This document shows positions 28,964-38,248 of a stretch of 58,837 bases of DNA, in pieces (positions within the stretch are counted from its first letter, which is position 1; the number at the start of each line of letters is the position of its first letter). The notes beneath the pieces were generated by a model that had not been told where the DNA came from, made no database searches, and saw only the letters and a program-made list of their open reading frames with translations. Source of the DNA: a virus; IMG/VR virus record IMGVR_UViG_3300045119_000159, positions 1 to 58,837 of that record; one strand, 5' to 3'. The translations under genes were made by a program, and so were the position numbers.

Positions 28964-31734
28964 CAGGGTATCGCGATCGGCGCGACCGGGCCTGCCGGTG
29001 CGGGCTGTTGGTCAAGGAATTTGATCCCGAGGCGGGTTAACGCCTGGGCAGCCTGATCCCTGGTAATTTCCTTGGCCTGATATAGCGCGGCTATGCCCTC
29101 CTTTGTTTTCATTTCTGGCTTACCCTGGATCTTCTCGGCCATCTGCCGCGCGGCGATCTGATCCTGATAGGGCTTGCCGAGCCAATCTGGGCTCGATGGG
29201 TTGAACAGATCGTTGGGGTTTTGCTTCGCCGCATACTTTTGCGCGATATGCTGGTCGATGTCCCAACTCATGTTGTATCGCTGGGTGAGCGCCGCCTGAT
29301 CGTTGCGATCCATCGGCATGACGAGTTGCAGGAATTCCTTCTTGCGCTCAGCAAGTGCCGGATCGCGTTTCTTCAGCTCGTCGATGCTCTGCGTCAGTTT
29401 GGCGACGCCAGCCATACTGAGATCCTGGGTGCCGTCCGGTTTCGGCTGGGCCATCGCATAAACCTGCGAGGGGTCGCGGATCTTCGCGGGATCGCTCTCG
29501 TCAAGCGTGAGCCGTCCATAGGCCTCATAGAATTTCGGGCCGTAGGTTACGAGATCGCCTGCGGCGGTGTGCTTGGCGTGCTGCTCGACAAGACGGGAGA
29601 GATTTTCCAGGGTCGGCCCGTCAAGGCGTTTGTCGGCCAGCATCCTGTCGATGAGATCGGGCGGGGCTCCCCCTGGCTTCAGGGCCTCGCGCACATAGTC
29701 GGAACTCGCGGCGTTGCGCGCTTCCGTCAGGGCCTTCATCTGCCCGGTCAGCACCAGCGTCTTTCTGCGGTATTCGTTCTCTGCCAGCTTGGTGGCATGA
29801 TCAAAAGCGACCGGATTGGCGACAGCAGCCGGATCGGCACCGATCCGTTCGAGCTTCTGTGCGTACTGCTGGTCGGCGATTTGCTGCGCGGCGGCGATGT
29901 CGCTAACACCGGGCGCTGGGAGGCCGGGCGGCTGTGCCGCCGGAGCTGCCGGCGTTGCTCCTAGCTGGCCCGGCGCGGGGATCTGCTGATCGGCGCTCGG
30001 CAAACCCCCACCAGCAGGCGGTGCAGCAGGCATTGCTGCCTGCGCTTGCTGCAACACTGCCTTGGGATCGCTCGAATGGATGCCGTCAGACGCCACCTTC
30101 GCCAGCGGGCCGGCAAAGGTCGCTCCATTCTGAGTCGCGATCTGGGCGAGCTGGTCGTTTGCCCCCTTCAGCTTGTCGGCGGTCCCAACGCCCAATACCG
30201 TAACGCTCGCCGCCCCTCGGGATTTCAGAGTCTGGATCTGGCTGACTACCTGATCGATCTGACCGGGATTGTTCGAGACGCCGGTCGAGAGAACGACGTT
30301 GCGACCTTGAATGTTCTGGACTGGCGTCGAACTAATGACGCCAAGTACGTCGGTCGGGCCAAACCCGGAAACCGCCGTATCGCCGGGATTGAAGACGCCG
30401 ACTTTGCCGGATTCCTGCCCCGCCACTCCAGCTTTGCGGATCAGATGCGCGGTGATGCTGTCGCCGATCGCGACGGGCTCCGCGTTGGCAAGGCTGGCAG
30501 CCGATAGCTCTCCTGGCGCTTGGCTGCTGCTGCCCGCGCCTTGCGCCAATTTCGCCTGACCGAGACGGGTCAGGACATTCCTGACATAACCAGAAGTAGT
30601 TGATATGCCGTCTGTTTTATCGGAGATCCACGGCGTCGGGCTGCCTTCCGGGGCAACGTTACCGGGACCGGAGAAATAAGCGACCGCGACCCGCGCCGGA
30701 TCGCCGTTGTAGGTTTTTGTGTATTGGTCGATGAGCCTGTTGGCGACGTTCACTCGGTCGCTCTCATTCGCATAGCTTTCGCCTGCTTGTTTGTTCTCGT
30801 TGAAAGTGGATTCAATGATCTGCGCTCGCCCGCTCGCGCCCTTGTAGCTGACCGCGTTCGGGCCTGAACCTTCCGTGCCGAAGATCGCCGAGCCGATTGC
30901 CGACGATCCAGCGGCGCTGGATGTCTTGTCACCGGATTCCACGCCACCCGCACGCTGGAATATCTGCGCGCCGAGTTGCGCACTACCCGCGTTAGTGGCC
31001 CTGATCTGCAACCGCTCCAAAGCGACCGGATCGATCTTGTCCCGGTTCGCCTCCAGGAACGCGGTGGCCTCGCTACCCCTGCCTTGCTGAATCAAGCGAT
31101 CGGCGCGACCCTCGTAAAGCTGGTTCTGCGCCCCCTTCGTAAAGGCGTATTTCTCGGTTGGTTCCAGTGCGCCATAACCGCTCCCGTACTGCCCAAGCGT
31201 CTCGATCGCCATCTGCGCATTTGGCAAGGCCATCGGGTCGTCTGAGCCAACCGCGTTTCTTACCGCCGCATCTCTCTGCGCAAAAATATCGGCCTTCGCC
31301 TGATTGCGCCCGAGAATGGTGTTCTGCGTGTCGGCCGTAGTCTGGAGCCCAGCGATCGTCCTGGCGTGCGTCGCCATCCACATCTGCTTACGCAGCGGGT
31401 TGTCGATAGCGTTCGCAGACGACTCCAGCATCTTCTGCGCTTGCGCCCTCAGTTCAGCGACTCTGGCCGGGTCGGTTTCCTTCTTGATCTGCGCTTCTAA
31501 CGGCGTGATCCCATTGAACAGATTAACCGTCGCCATCGACTCGTTGAGCTTGTCCCGCGCGAGCGTCTGATAGAGATCGGCATCCGACGCAGCGATGCCC
31601 GCCTTCTGGATACCAGTCCCAAGTGCCGCTTCGCCCTCGGCGACGGGATCTTCCGGCCGGAATTGCGGCAGCCCACCCGTGTTGCGCGGATCGTCGAAGC
31701 CAAGCTGAGCGAAGTTCGGCAGGGTGATGCCCAT
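28963..31734 (-). CDS. Internal ejection protein: lytic transglycosylase plus SGNH hydrolase
   Basis: 923 residues, no cysteine. After a helical N-terminus comes a lytic-transglycosylase-like domain: Glu288 in GTEGSG, GASGRAQIIESTF, and VAVAYFSGPGNV. Next is an SGNH/GDSL-like hydrolase: GDSIT with Ser426, later STGVSNNP, and DGIHSSD with Asp550 and His553. A long helical C-terminal region follows. Ejection proteins of T7 (gp16) carry a transglycosylase to open peptidoglycan. The added SGNH domain could remove O-acetyl groups from glycan so that the transglycosylase can cut. That cooperation is inferred. Confidence 0.82.
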   Translation of the reverse strand: MGITLPNFAQLGFDDPRNTGGLPQFRPEDPVAEGEAALGTGIQKAGIAASDADLYQTLARDKLNESMATVNLFNGITPLEAQIKKETDPARVAELRAQAQKMLESSANAIDNPLRKQMWMATHARTIAGLQTTADTQNTILGRNQAKADIFAQRDAAVRNAVGSDDPMALPNAQMAIETLGQYGSGYGALEPTEKYAFTKGAQNQLYEGRADRLIQQGRGSEATAFLEANRDKIDPVALERLQIRATNAGSAQLGAQIFQRAGGVESGDKTSSAAGSSAIGSAIFGTEGSGPNAVSYKGASGRAQIIESTFNENKQAGESYANESDRVNVANRLIDQYTKTYNGDPARVAVAYFSGPGNVAPEGSPTPWISDKTDGISTTSGYVRNVLTRLGQAKLAQGAGSSSQAPGELSAASLANAEPVAIGDSITAHLIRKAGVAGQESGKVGVFNPGDTAVSGFGPTDVLGVISSTPVQNIQGRNVVLSTGVSNNPGQIDQVVSQIQTLKSRGAASVTVLGVGTADKLKGANDQLAQIATQNGATFAGPLAKVASDGIHSSDPKAVLQQAQAAMPAAPPAGGGLPSADQQIPAPGQLGATPAAPAAQPPGLPAPGVSDIAAAQQIADQQYAQKLERIGADPAAVANPVAFDHATKLAENEYRRKTLVLTGQMKALTEARNAASSDYVREALKPGGAPPDLIDRMLADKRLDGPTLENLSRLVEQHAKHTAAGDLVTYGPKFYEAYGRLTLDESDPAKIRDPSQVYAMAQPKPDGTQDLSMAGVAKLTQSIDELKKRDPALAERKKEFLQLVMPMDRNDQAALTQRYNMSWDIDQHIAQKYAAKQNPNDLFNPSSPDWLGKPYQDQIAARQMAEKIQGKPEMKTKEGIAALYQAKEITRDQAAQALTRLGIKFLDQQPAPAGPVAPIAIP

Positions 31735-32432
31735 CAGAACCCGCTATATCCGCCGCCGAGCGAATAGTATTTCAGCCTGGACCGATTGGTGGCGAAGCTC
31801 GATATGCCCGACAGCAGCGTCCCAGCAGCGGTCAAGGGTGCCGCCGACTCGATGCGGTTGGCATTGAACAGGTCGATGCTGGCCTGATACTGATCGGAAC
31901 GGGATTTCTGCTGCCCTTCATAAAAGGCCGATTGCGCATTGTAGGTTCCCTGCTGGGCGATCTGCCCCTCAGTGTTCAGTACGTCCGGGCTCGTTGCCTC
32001 GGTGCCAGATCCCGCCGCCAGTGCCCGGCTGCGAGACAGCGCCAGATCCGTCTGCCGACTGCGTGTGATCTGGGTGCGTTCCGCCGTCGCCGCATCTACG
32101 TTGGCCTGATCTTTCAGCGCTTGCGCATTGGCCCTCTGCACCGCTGCCGCGTAGGCGGCTTGATCCATGCCGGCATTGGCCGAGAGCAATGTGCCGCCAA
32201 GTGATGCCGCTGTGCCAACCTCGCCGAGACCAATGCCGGTCCCGAGAATGCCTGAGGAGGTGGTTGCCGCAGGCGCGAATGCACCAAACCCACCAAGGTC
32301 CAAAGCCGCCGGCAACGAAAACGCCGCCGCACTCTCCCCGCCAGCAAGTCCCGCTGCCGCCAACGCCTCGGTGACGCCAAAATCAATCTGGCACAGGCTC
32401 GGCGGCGTCCATTCCAGCCAGCGATCAAACAT
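31734..32432 (-). CDS. Internal virion/ejection protein, small
   Basis: 232 residues. An Ala/Gly-rich N-terminus is followed by a long helical region (DQAAYAAAVQRANAQALKDQ ... TERT-QITRSRQTDLALSRSR) and a C-terminal glycine-rich tail (YSLGGGYSGF). Its place directly before the two giant ejection proteins and its composition match T7 gp14-like core proteins. ATG 32432 overlaps the end of the GNAT-like gene. Confidence 0.7.
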   Translation of the reverse strand: MFDRWLEWTPPSLCQIDFGVTEALAAAGLAGGESAAAFSLPAALDLGGFGAFAPAATTSSGILGTGIGLGEVGTAASLGGTLLSANAGMDQAAYAAAVQRANAQALKDQANVDAATAERTQITRSRQTDLALSRSRALAAGSGTEATSPDVLNTEGQIAQQGTYNAQSAFYEGQQKSRSDQYQASIDLFNANRIESAAPLTAAGTLLSGISSFATNRSRLKYYSLGGGYSGF

Positions 32433-32835
32433 CGACCAGCCTTAACGACCAATGCCTGACATCGCCGTCGTTATAGAGCTCGGGATCGATCGAGAAGCCG
32501 AGCCGTCGCAGCCATTTCTCCGCCTTCGGCAGTTTCCGGTCGCACCCCACATACAGAACCGGCTCCCCAGCCACTCTCAGGGCCGCCAGCGTGCGTTTCG
32601 CGGTACGGTGCATCAACAGGGCCGGGAGGGGCTTCTTCGCGTCCAGCGAACCCCACGCCTCGGATCTGAAAGTCCCATCAGGAAGCCGGCGGACGACATG
32701 ATGCACGATCCCCATGCCGACAATCTCGCCATCTTCTTCGTAGGCCAGCCCGAACCATATTTCCGGCGGTTCGCGTCCGTAAAACCGGAGAAAATCATCC
32801 TTGCTGGCGAGGCGGGGTCGATTCGTTCGGCTCAT
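32425..32835 (-). CDS. GNAT-like virion-operon protein
   Basis: 136 residues with a GNAT-acetyltransferase-like fold pattern: EIWFGLAYEEDGEIVGMGIV (strands), then LLMHRTAKRTLAALRVAGEP (helix) and VLYVGCDRKLPKAEKWLRRLG followed by F. Similar small GNAT-like genes occur between nozzle and ejection protein genes in podoviruses. A substrate is not evident, and the acetyl-CoA P-loop is weak. ATG 32835 lies within the last 41 bp of the nozzle gene. Confidence 0.72.
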   Translation of the reverse strand: MSRTNRPRLASKDDFLRFYGREPPEIWFGLAYEEDGEIVGMGIVHHVVRRLPDGTFRSEAWGSLDAKKPLPALLMHRTAKRTLAALRVAGEPVLYVGCDRKLPKAEKWLRRLGFSIDPELYNDGDVRHWSLRLVDV

Positions 32836-35503
32836 TGGTTTCCATGTCGAGAACAAGCCCCTTGATCGTGCAGGGGTAAGGCGACTGCACCTGAAAGCAA
32901 ACCCGGCTGTCGGAATCCCACCCGCCATTGAACGAAGAAGGTATGTCGTCCCATTCGGTCAGAACTTCCGCCGCTCCCAGAGGGCGACCCTTGTAGGTGG
33001 GAGGAAGGCCGGTCATGTGAGCAAAATCCCGCCCAAAACTGAAGCCATGCCAAGCTACATCGGCGAGCATGAAGCCCACTCTGGCGACCCGCTTTGTCAT
33101 CGTCAGGGCGGTTCCGTGTTCTGCTCCGTAGGCCAGCTTCACGGTCTGCAATTGAGCGGTATACGGAAGACCTGAAACGATGTTCGAGGCGGCGGGGCCG
33201 GGGAGCACGGCAAAGCCCGTGCCATTGGTTGTAACCGGCGCATCCGGCGGGATACGCACTCCGCCATCAGCCCACGTGACAATCGGGGTATTAGGAAGAT
33301 GCGCGGCAGCTATCGTGTTGGTGGATGCGCCTGTTTGGACGACATGGCAATCCAGGGTCTTGTTCAGTATCCCTCCAACACATTCCGTCCGCTTCGCCAA
33401 TCGTTCGATAAAGCGCACGGTAGAACTATTGATCGTGCGGTTGACGATGAAATAGACCTCATCCTCGTCGGTGCCGGGAAGCACCGCGACATCCTCGAAC
33501 AGCCCCGGTGTCGTGACCGGCACCCACGCCGCGACATCATCCTCCTTCTCATAGGTCAGAACCGCGCACGTTCCGTCCTTCAGAACGAACCACACCCGCG
33601 TATCGGGCTGACGCTGCACCGCCACGGACTTAACCCCGGCCGCGCACATTTCCTGCTTGAGGCGGGTCAACTCGCGGCTTTTGTAGTCCCCGAGAGTAAA
33701 TTCGTAGGCGAGTTCAAAAACCCGTTGGTCGTTGCGCTCGACAAAGATGCCGTAGATGTCCACCTTCACCGCCCGCACTCTCGCCGCGCCTCTTGTCGAG
33801 CAAGTGCGGGCAACGAATTGCGTCGGGGTCAGCGGTTCATCGAAGGCCGAGGCTCTGATTGAGATTTCCTGTGCTGCCGTCCCCGCGATCAATCGTTGCA
33901 GCGATAGCAGCCATCGACCGCCATCCTGCCCGCCCGTAGCTATGGTGCGGCTGATCGGGGCGGAATCGCCGATTACCGTATCGTCGAATGAAGCGAAGGC
34001 ATCCGACACCGATCCGTCGATGTTTATGCCTGTCTGCCAGAACAGCCGCCCGTCATGCAACGCCACAGCCGAGGGAAAACCCCGGTAGAGCGACCACTTC
34101 CCTTCCGACCAATCATTTGTCGCCGTGGTCGCGCCGAATTGCACCAGCACATCGACGTTGGCGGTCTGATTATTGACAATATCCGTCACTCGGCAAATGC
34201 CGGCCTGCACCGAGCCCGCAAAACTTATCACGCAGTCTGCCGAACCGCTGACGTAATTACCGGTCTTGATGCCGAGCCGGTAGAAGACGATCTGGTTGTC
34301 GAGTCCGTCCTTGAACGTCTTCGATGTCGGAACGGTATAACTCTCGACATCCTGCCACGCACCGATTACCCCAAACGACCGTTGCAAGGTTACTGTCGCG
34401 TTGAACGTCCCGCCGACCGTGATGCTGAAAATACGCCCATCGGTTATTCCCGAAACACGAATTGCCCCGGTGAATGTGTTCTGCGCCGCCAAGGAAGCCG
34501 TTGCGGTCTGGCCGGAATGCGTCAGCCGGAACAGCGCGCCGACATGGCCGGATTTGAAATATGGCCGGGAAGCGATCAGCGTCGGATGCCCGACAACCCC
34601 AGATGGCGTCAGGCTGACATCGGTTATGTTGGCGAGGCGAAAAGGTCCATCGAGAGCGTAATACGCACCGACCCCCCAGCTATGGGAATCGGAACTCCTG
34701 CGCTCGATCCTGTATTGCCGGATCGTCTTGCCGCCCGCGACAAAGAGCACGTCGCTCGATTGGTCGTAGAAGATGTTAGCCAGATCGCCCGTGTTCCACG
34801 GCGTCGGGATCTCGACGATGCCGCTTGCCTCTATCGTAACCGAACTCAGATAGCAGCCGTAAGTCTGCTGCGCCCCGATCCTGATCCAGAAATTGCCCGA
34901 TGGCGTGAAGGAGAGGCTGTAAGCGCCCTCGGCTAGAAGCTGGGCATCGACGTAGGTATTATCGCCCTGCACCGTGCCGATCTGGACCCGTAGCGGACCT
35001 CTTGACGTGACGACCCTAACGCCATGCTCGACGCCCACATTGCCGCAGACGATCTGCTGATCGATCTGGGCGTAGTTCGTGCCCGTACCGATAAATTGAA
35101 CACTGCCGGCTGACGACCAAGTTGTAGCCGCGCCAGCCTCGTCCGAGATCGTCCAGCCAGCGATATTGGCCGGAAACGTGCCGTTGGTGACAGCCGCCGT
35201 AACTGCCGGGCGTGTCAGGTAGGCTCCGTTGATCATGATCCGCATGATGAGCGGCGTCAGGACTAGAAGCGCCTTGGTCACTTCGTCGAAATAAAATTCG
35301 ATGAACTTCCCAGCGAGGTCGGACTTGGTGTGGTCTAGGAATTGGGTTCCGGGTCTCATCTGACATGGACCCAAAACGTGCGGCAGAAAATTGGTCTGAA
35401 CTTGGGTCGCCACCCGCAGCTTCGCCAGATCGGCGCGAGCGAGAGCGAGTCGGGAGACCTCGCCACTATTCAACGAGGCGATAAGCGTATCTGTTGCGGC
35501 CAC
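32795..35503 (-). CDS. Tail nozzle protein (T7 gp12-like)
   Basis: 902 residues. The N-terminus (SLNSGEVSRLALARADLAKL ... TNFLPHVLGPCQMRPGTQFL) has the conserved SGE...R.DL...NF....G...RPGT signature of phage nozzle proteins. It is followed by beta-propeller-like blades (FYDQSSDVLFVAGGKTIRQY; IDGSVSDAFASFDDTVIGDS) and late beta-rich segments. It should close the tail tube below the adaptor. It ends 41 bp inside the GNAT-like gene and follows the adaptor gene by 1 bp. Confidence 0.85.
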   Translation of the reverse strand: MAATDTLIASLNSGEVSRLALARADLAKLRVATQVQTNFLPHVLGPCQMRPGTQFLDHTKSDLAGKFIEFYFDEVTKALLVLTPLIMRIMINGAYLTRPAVTAAVTNGTFPANIAGWTISDEAGAATTWSSAGSVQFIGTGTNYAQIDQQIVCGNVGVEHGVRVVTSRGPLRVQIGTVQGDNTYVDAQLLAEGAYSLSFTPSGNFWIRIGAQQTYGCYLSSVTIEASGIVEIPTPWNTGDLANIFYDQSSDVLFVAGGKTIRQYRIERRSSDSHSWGVGAYYALDGPFRLANITDVSLTPSGVVGHPTLIASRPYFKSGHVGALFRLTHSGQTATASLAAQNTFTGAIRVSGITDGRIFSITVGGTFNATVTLQRSFGVIGAWQDVESYTVPTSKTFKDGLDNQIVFYRLGIKTGNYVSGSADCVISFAGSVQAGICRVTDIVNNQTANVDVLVQFGATTATNDWSEGKWSLYRGFPSAVALHDGRLFWQTGINIDGSVSDAFASFDDTVIGDSAPISRTIATGGQDGGRWLLSLQRLIAGTAAQEISIRASAFDEPLTPTQFVARTCSTRGAARVRAVKVDIYGIFVERNDQRVFELAYEFTLGDYKSRELTRLKQEMCAAGVKSVAVQRQPDTRVWFVLKDGTCAVLTYEKEDDVAAWVPVTTPGLFEDVAVLPGTDEDEVYFIVNRTINSSTVRFIERLAKRTECVGGILNKTLDCHVVQTGASTNTIAAAHLPNTPIVTWADGGVRIPPDAPVTTNGTGFAVLPGPAASNIVSGLPYTAQLQTVKLAYGAEHGTALTMTKRVARVGFMLADVAWHGFSFGRDFAHMTGLPPTYKGRPLGAAEVLTEWDDIPSSFNGGWDSDSRVCFQVQSPYPCTIKGLVLDMETNEPNESTPPRQQG

Positions 35504-37225
35504 TTAGAACCCCGAATAAGGGGGCCATCCTTGCTTCCGGGAGAAATTTCCGCGCCCATATCGAGCACTTACAAAGCGCCCGCCCAGCACACGCGGCACG
35601 TCCCGCTCGTCATCGGTTATCTGCGCCTCGGCACTAGCTGCCTTGAACGCCTCGAATTTGGCCTTGGCAACACCGGCCATCTTCGGGTCCGCAGAGGCTT
35701 CGCTATACTGTAGCCATGCGAGGACGGCATCGCGGAAGTTAACCGGCCACCGGGTTGCGTCGAGGCCAATCCGCGAGACGTAGCGCAGCACAACTGGCGA
35801 GTAATTCAAATGGAAGGCGTCGAGTTCGTCCCGATAGTCGATCTCCGTCCATCGCGACAGAAGGCCGTCCGACCAGCTCTTGTAAATCTCAATGGTGCGG
35901 AACCAATCGTTTGGCTTAATCACGCGGTTGGAATAACCGGGAGAAACCGAGCCATCCGAGACGGAATTGGGCTCGCGATCAACTCCAGGCACACTGTCAT
36001 CGGTGGTGAGTATGGTAATCCCGTCATCGGCCGTCAGAGGATTTCCCTCATCATCGGTGAGGAAGGTAACACTTGCAGCACGGAACGGATCGGTCAAAAC
36101 GACAGTCTTGATCGCAAACCGCCAACGACCCTGTTCCAGAAGTTTGGTGACAGCCTGGATGTAGGCTCCTGACCATTGGAAACGCAGGAAGGGGTCGTCA
36201 GGGATATCGTATTGGTCCTTCGCGGTCTTCAGCGCAAGCTGATATTCGGTCCCTTCAACTTGCTCTTTCTGGGGCTTCCCCTTGTCGTCGCTGCCCTCCT
36301 CTTCGCCGCCCTCGCCCTCCCACTCCAGATAAGCCGCAACGGCCTTCGTGATGGCTTCCGGCCATATGGTCGAGTCCAACCCATCGGTTGACACATACGA
36401 AAGCGTGAAGGCCGGTGTGTTCGTGCTCCAGCCGTTCCCCGTCTCGCGAATATCGAAGGGACATTGAAGACCGCCAAAGTTGATCCACAGACCTTGCGTA
36501 TTGAGATAATCCGCAGGGGCTACGAAATGATAGGCCCAGCCAACATCGGGAGTACCTGACTGCTGCGATATGTCGTACTGGACGGTCTTCAGGCTGAAAT
36601 CGAAATTGGCCCCGGAAATGACGAACCGCGCCGCGCGTAGAAATTCGCCGTTGCGCTGGTAGGGCAGCCAGAAATCCGGCGACATCGCATCGCGCTCGAT
36701 AGCCTCCGGTAGCAAAGAGGCGAATAGTTGCGACATACGCCCGGTCGCGCTGTCGCCACCTGTAACCCGCCTCGCGACGAGAAAGGCAAGGTAGGCTGCA
36801 ACGGTTTGCGCAAAGTGCTCGGGCCAAGGATGCGCCGTATAAGCCGGATCGGCGTAGTTTGAAGAAACATAACGCAGCGTCGGGGCCACCGTGATGTTAT
36901 AATTGAAACCGACACCTTGATCGCGTAAATCGAATGGACACTCCCGCCCGTCTGAGGCCGCAATATAGATGGCGTGCGGCTGAAGACAGTCGGAGGGAAA
37001 CAGCGATGCGTTGACGTAACCTGGCATCCCACCCAGGACGCGCGGCAAAGTCGTCGTCACCAGCGCGAACCGCCACGGTGCCTGCTTCAGAACGAACGCA
37101 ACTCCTTCATCCCAAGCGTCATCAAGCGCATAACGAGCCGTGATGTCGTCCGTCAGCGTCGCAAGCCGCACATCGCCCAGCAACCGAAGAACGTCGTTAT
37201 AAAGTCTTAATTTTGTAGCGGTCAT
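35504..37225 (-). CDS. Adaptor (tail tubular A-like) protein, triplicated
   Basis: 573 residues, three times the usual length of the T7 gp11-type adaptor. Three copies of the same layout are visible: WRFALVTTTL / FDFSLKTVQYD / WRFAIKTVVLT (residues 51, 208, 368); FPSDCLQPHAIYI / APADYLNTQGLWI / KPNDWFRTIEIYK (about 76, 236, 437); and LRYVSSNYADP / LSYVSTDGLDS / LRYVSRIGLDA (about 117, 275, 480), each followed by a helix with W-P and AYLAF/AYLEW/AWLQY. Acidic linkers join copies 2 and 3. The adaptor ring normally has 12 separate subunits, so the fusion would change the ring's copy number or keep 12 modules from four chains. Confidence 0.8.
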   Translation of the reverse strand: MTATKLRLYNDVLRLLGDVRLATLTDDITARYALDDAWDEGVAFVLKQAPWRFALVTTTLPRVLGGMPGYVNASLFPSDCLQPHAIYIAASDGRECPFDLRDQGVGFNYNITVAPTLRYVSSNYADPAYTAHPWPEHFAQTVAAYLAFLVARRVTGGDSATGRMSQLFASLLPEAIERDAMSPDFWLPYQRNGEFLRAARFVISGANFDFSLKTVQYDISQQSGTPDVGWAYHFVAPADYLNTQGLWINFGGLQCPFDIRETGNGWSTNTPAFTLSYVSTDGLDSTIWPEAITKAVAAYLEWEGEGGEEEGSDDKGKPQKEQVEGTEYQLALKTAKDQYDIPDDPFLRFQWSGAYIQAVTKLLEQGRWRFAIKTVVLTDPFRAASVTFLTDDEGNPLTADDGITILTTDDSVPGVDREPNSVSDGSVSPGYSNRVIKPNDWFRTIEIYKSWSDGLLSRWTEIDYRDELDAFHLNYSPVVLRYVSRIGLDATRWPVNFRDAVLAWLQYSEASADPKMAGVAKAKFEAFKAASAEAQITDDERDVPRVLGGRFVSARYGRGNFSRKQGWPPYSGF

Positions 37226-37228
37226 CGG

Positions 37229-37408
37229 CTACCCTTTGCTGAGCAGGGTACGGCGTTTTTTCTTTGGTTTTCCCTCTGACAAGGCGATCGCAATCGCCTG
37301 CTTGCGATCCGTGACCAATGGGCCACCCTTGCCACTGTTGAGCGTGCCTGCCTTGAACTCGTCAAAAACTTGTTTCTTGCGCTGCGCTGGCGTTCCGAGA
37401 ATCGGCAT
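37229..37408 (-). CDS. Small basic protein, DUF6496-like motif
   Basis: 59 residues: KQVFDEFKAGTLNSGKGGP and DRKQAIAIALSEGKPKKK match a common phage/bacterial motif (FK.G.L.SG...GP....RKQAIAIALSEA). ATG 37408 overlaps the preceding stop (TGATG), and the stop is 3 bp before the adaptor start. Small basic proteins like this often accompany head or tail genes; function unknown. Confidence 0.75.
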   Translation of the reverse strand: MPILGTPAQRKKQVFDEFKAGTLNSGKGGPLVTDRKQAIAIALSEGKPKKKRRTLLSKG

Positions 37409-37899
37409 CAGGCCGCCATCTTCTCGCGCCGGATCTCGGCCAGCTTCTCGCGAGCCAGCGCCTTGGTCGCGATCCTCTCCTCCACCGCATTGCCGAAGCG
37501 GTCCTGGATCGTGAATTTGTGCGGCCCGTGGAAGGTGATCTTGTATCCGTCCTCGTGATCTTCGTCCGACAGATCGACTTCAGGCGCGTCGGGGAGGTCG
37601 CTTGGCAACGGAATGCCATCGGCACCACAGAACCGGATCGGTCGAACCCGCACCCACAATGGCGCTTCATGCGAGTCACGCGCTATGACACGCAGATCCA
37701 TCTCGAACGAGCCGTCTTCCGCGATAATCTCGATCACGTCATGGAGGCGGAATTTCGCGGCAAGATGCACCCAGAAATCGGGGTTGCGGCAGTGGGCAGG
37801 GGTGACGCCGGGCTTAACGGAAATATCATGCCGGGCGTGGGCATACTCGCTGCGCAAACTCCTTGTCGGCAACAACCTATTGTCGATATCCAAAGACAT
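37408..37899 (-). CDS. Hypothetical head-tail region protein
   Basis: 163 residues. Beta-rich middle (FRLHDVIEIIAEDGSFEMDL; PLWVRVRPIRFCGADGIPLP) and a C-terminal helix with basic residues (VEERIATKALAREKLAEIRR). Position between capsid and adaptor suggests a head-tail joining or completion factor; no family recognised. Confidence 0.7.
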   Translation of the reverse strand: MSLDIDNRLLPTRSLRSEYAHARHDISVKPGVTPAHCRNPDFWVHLAAKFRLHDVIEIIAEDGSFEMDLRVIARDSHEAPLWVRVRPIRFCGADGIPLPSDLPDAPEVDLSDEDHEDGYKITFHGPHKFTIQDRFGNAVEERIATKALAREKLAEIRREKMAA

Positions 37900-37960
37900 T
37901 GAGCACCTGTGAATTATGGAAAAAGGGGCGGCCAGTTTCCCAGCCGCCCAGGTCGGAGAG

Positions 37961-38227
37961 TTACTCGGCGATCACCACGCCGGTCTGCGAGATCGTGCAG
38001 GCAGGCGCGTTGGTGCAGGTCAGGACGTTCGCGAGTGTCGTGGCCGGCGTCGCGGTATCGACGATCCAGATGACATCGCGCACCTTGACGCCCATCGCGA
38101 AAGCGTTTGCGATGTAGTTGGCCGCCTTGACCGTCGCGAAACTATCGGCCGAGCGGTAAACCCACTCGTTCCAAGTGCCGTCAAAGAGACCATCGATCTT
38201 GCTGAGATTGTTCTGGTTGTAGGCCAT
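37961..38227 (-). CDS. Small protein downstream of the capsid gene
   Basis: 88 residues with an even mix of strands (VRDVIWIVDTATPATTLANV) and two cysteines close together (TCTNAPAC). It follows the capsid gene by 21 bp. Small genes here often encode capsid decoration or cement proteins; unproven in this case. Confidence 0.7.
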   Translation of the reverse strand: MAYNQNNLSKIDGLFDGTWNEWVYRSADSFATVKAANYIANAFAMGVKVRDVIWIVDTATPATTLANVLTCTNAPACTISQTGVVIAE

Positions 38228-38248
38228 CCGGCCCTCCTTTCAATTCGG

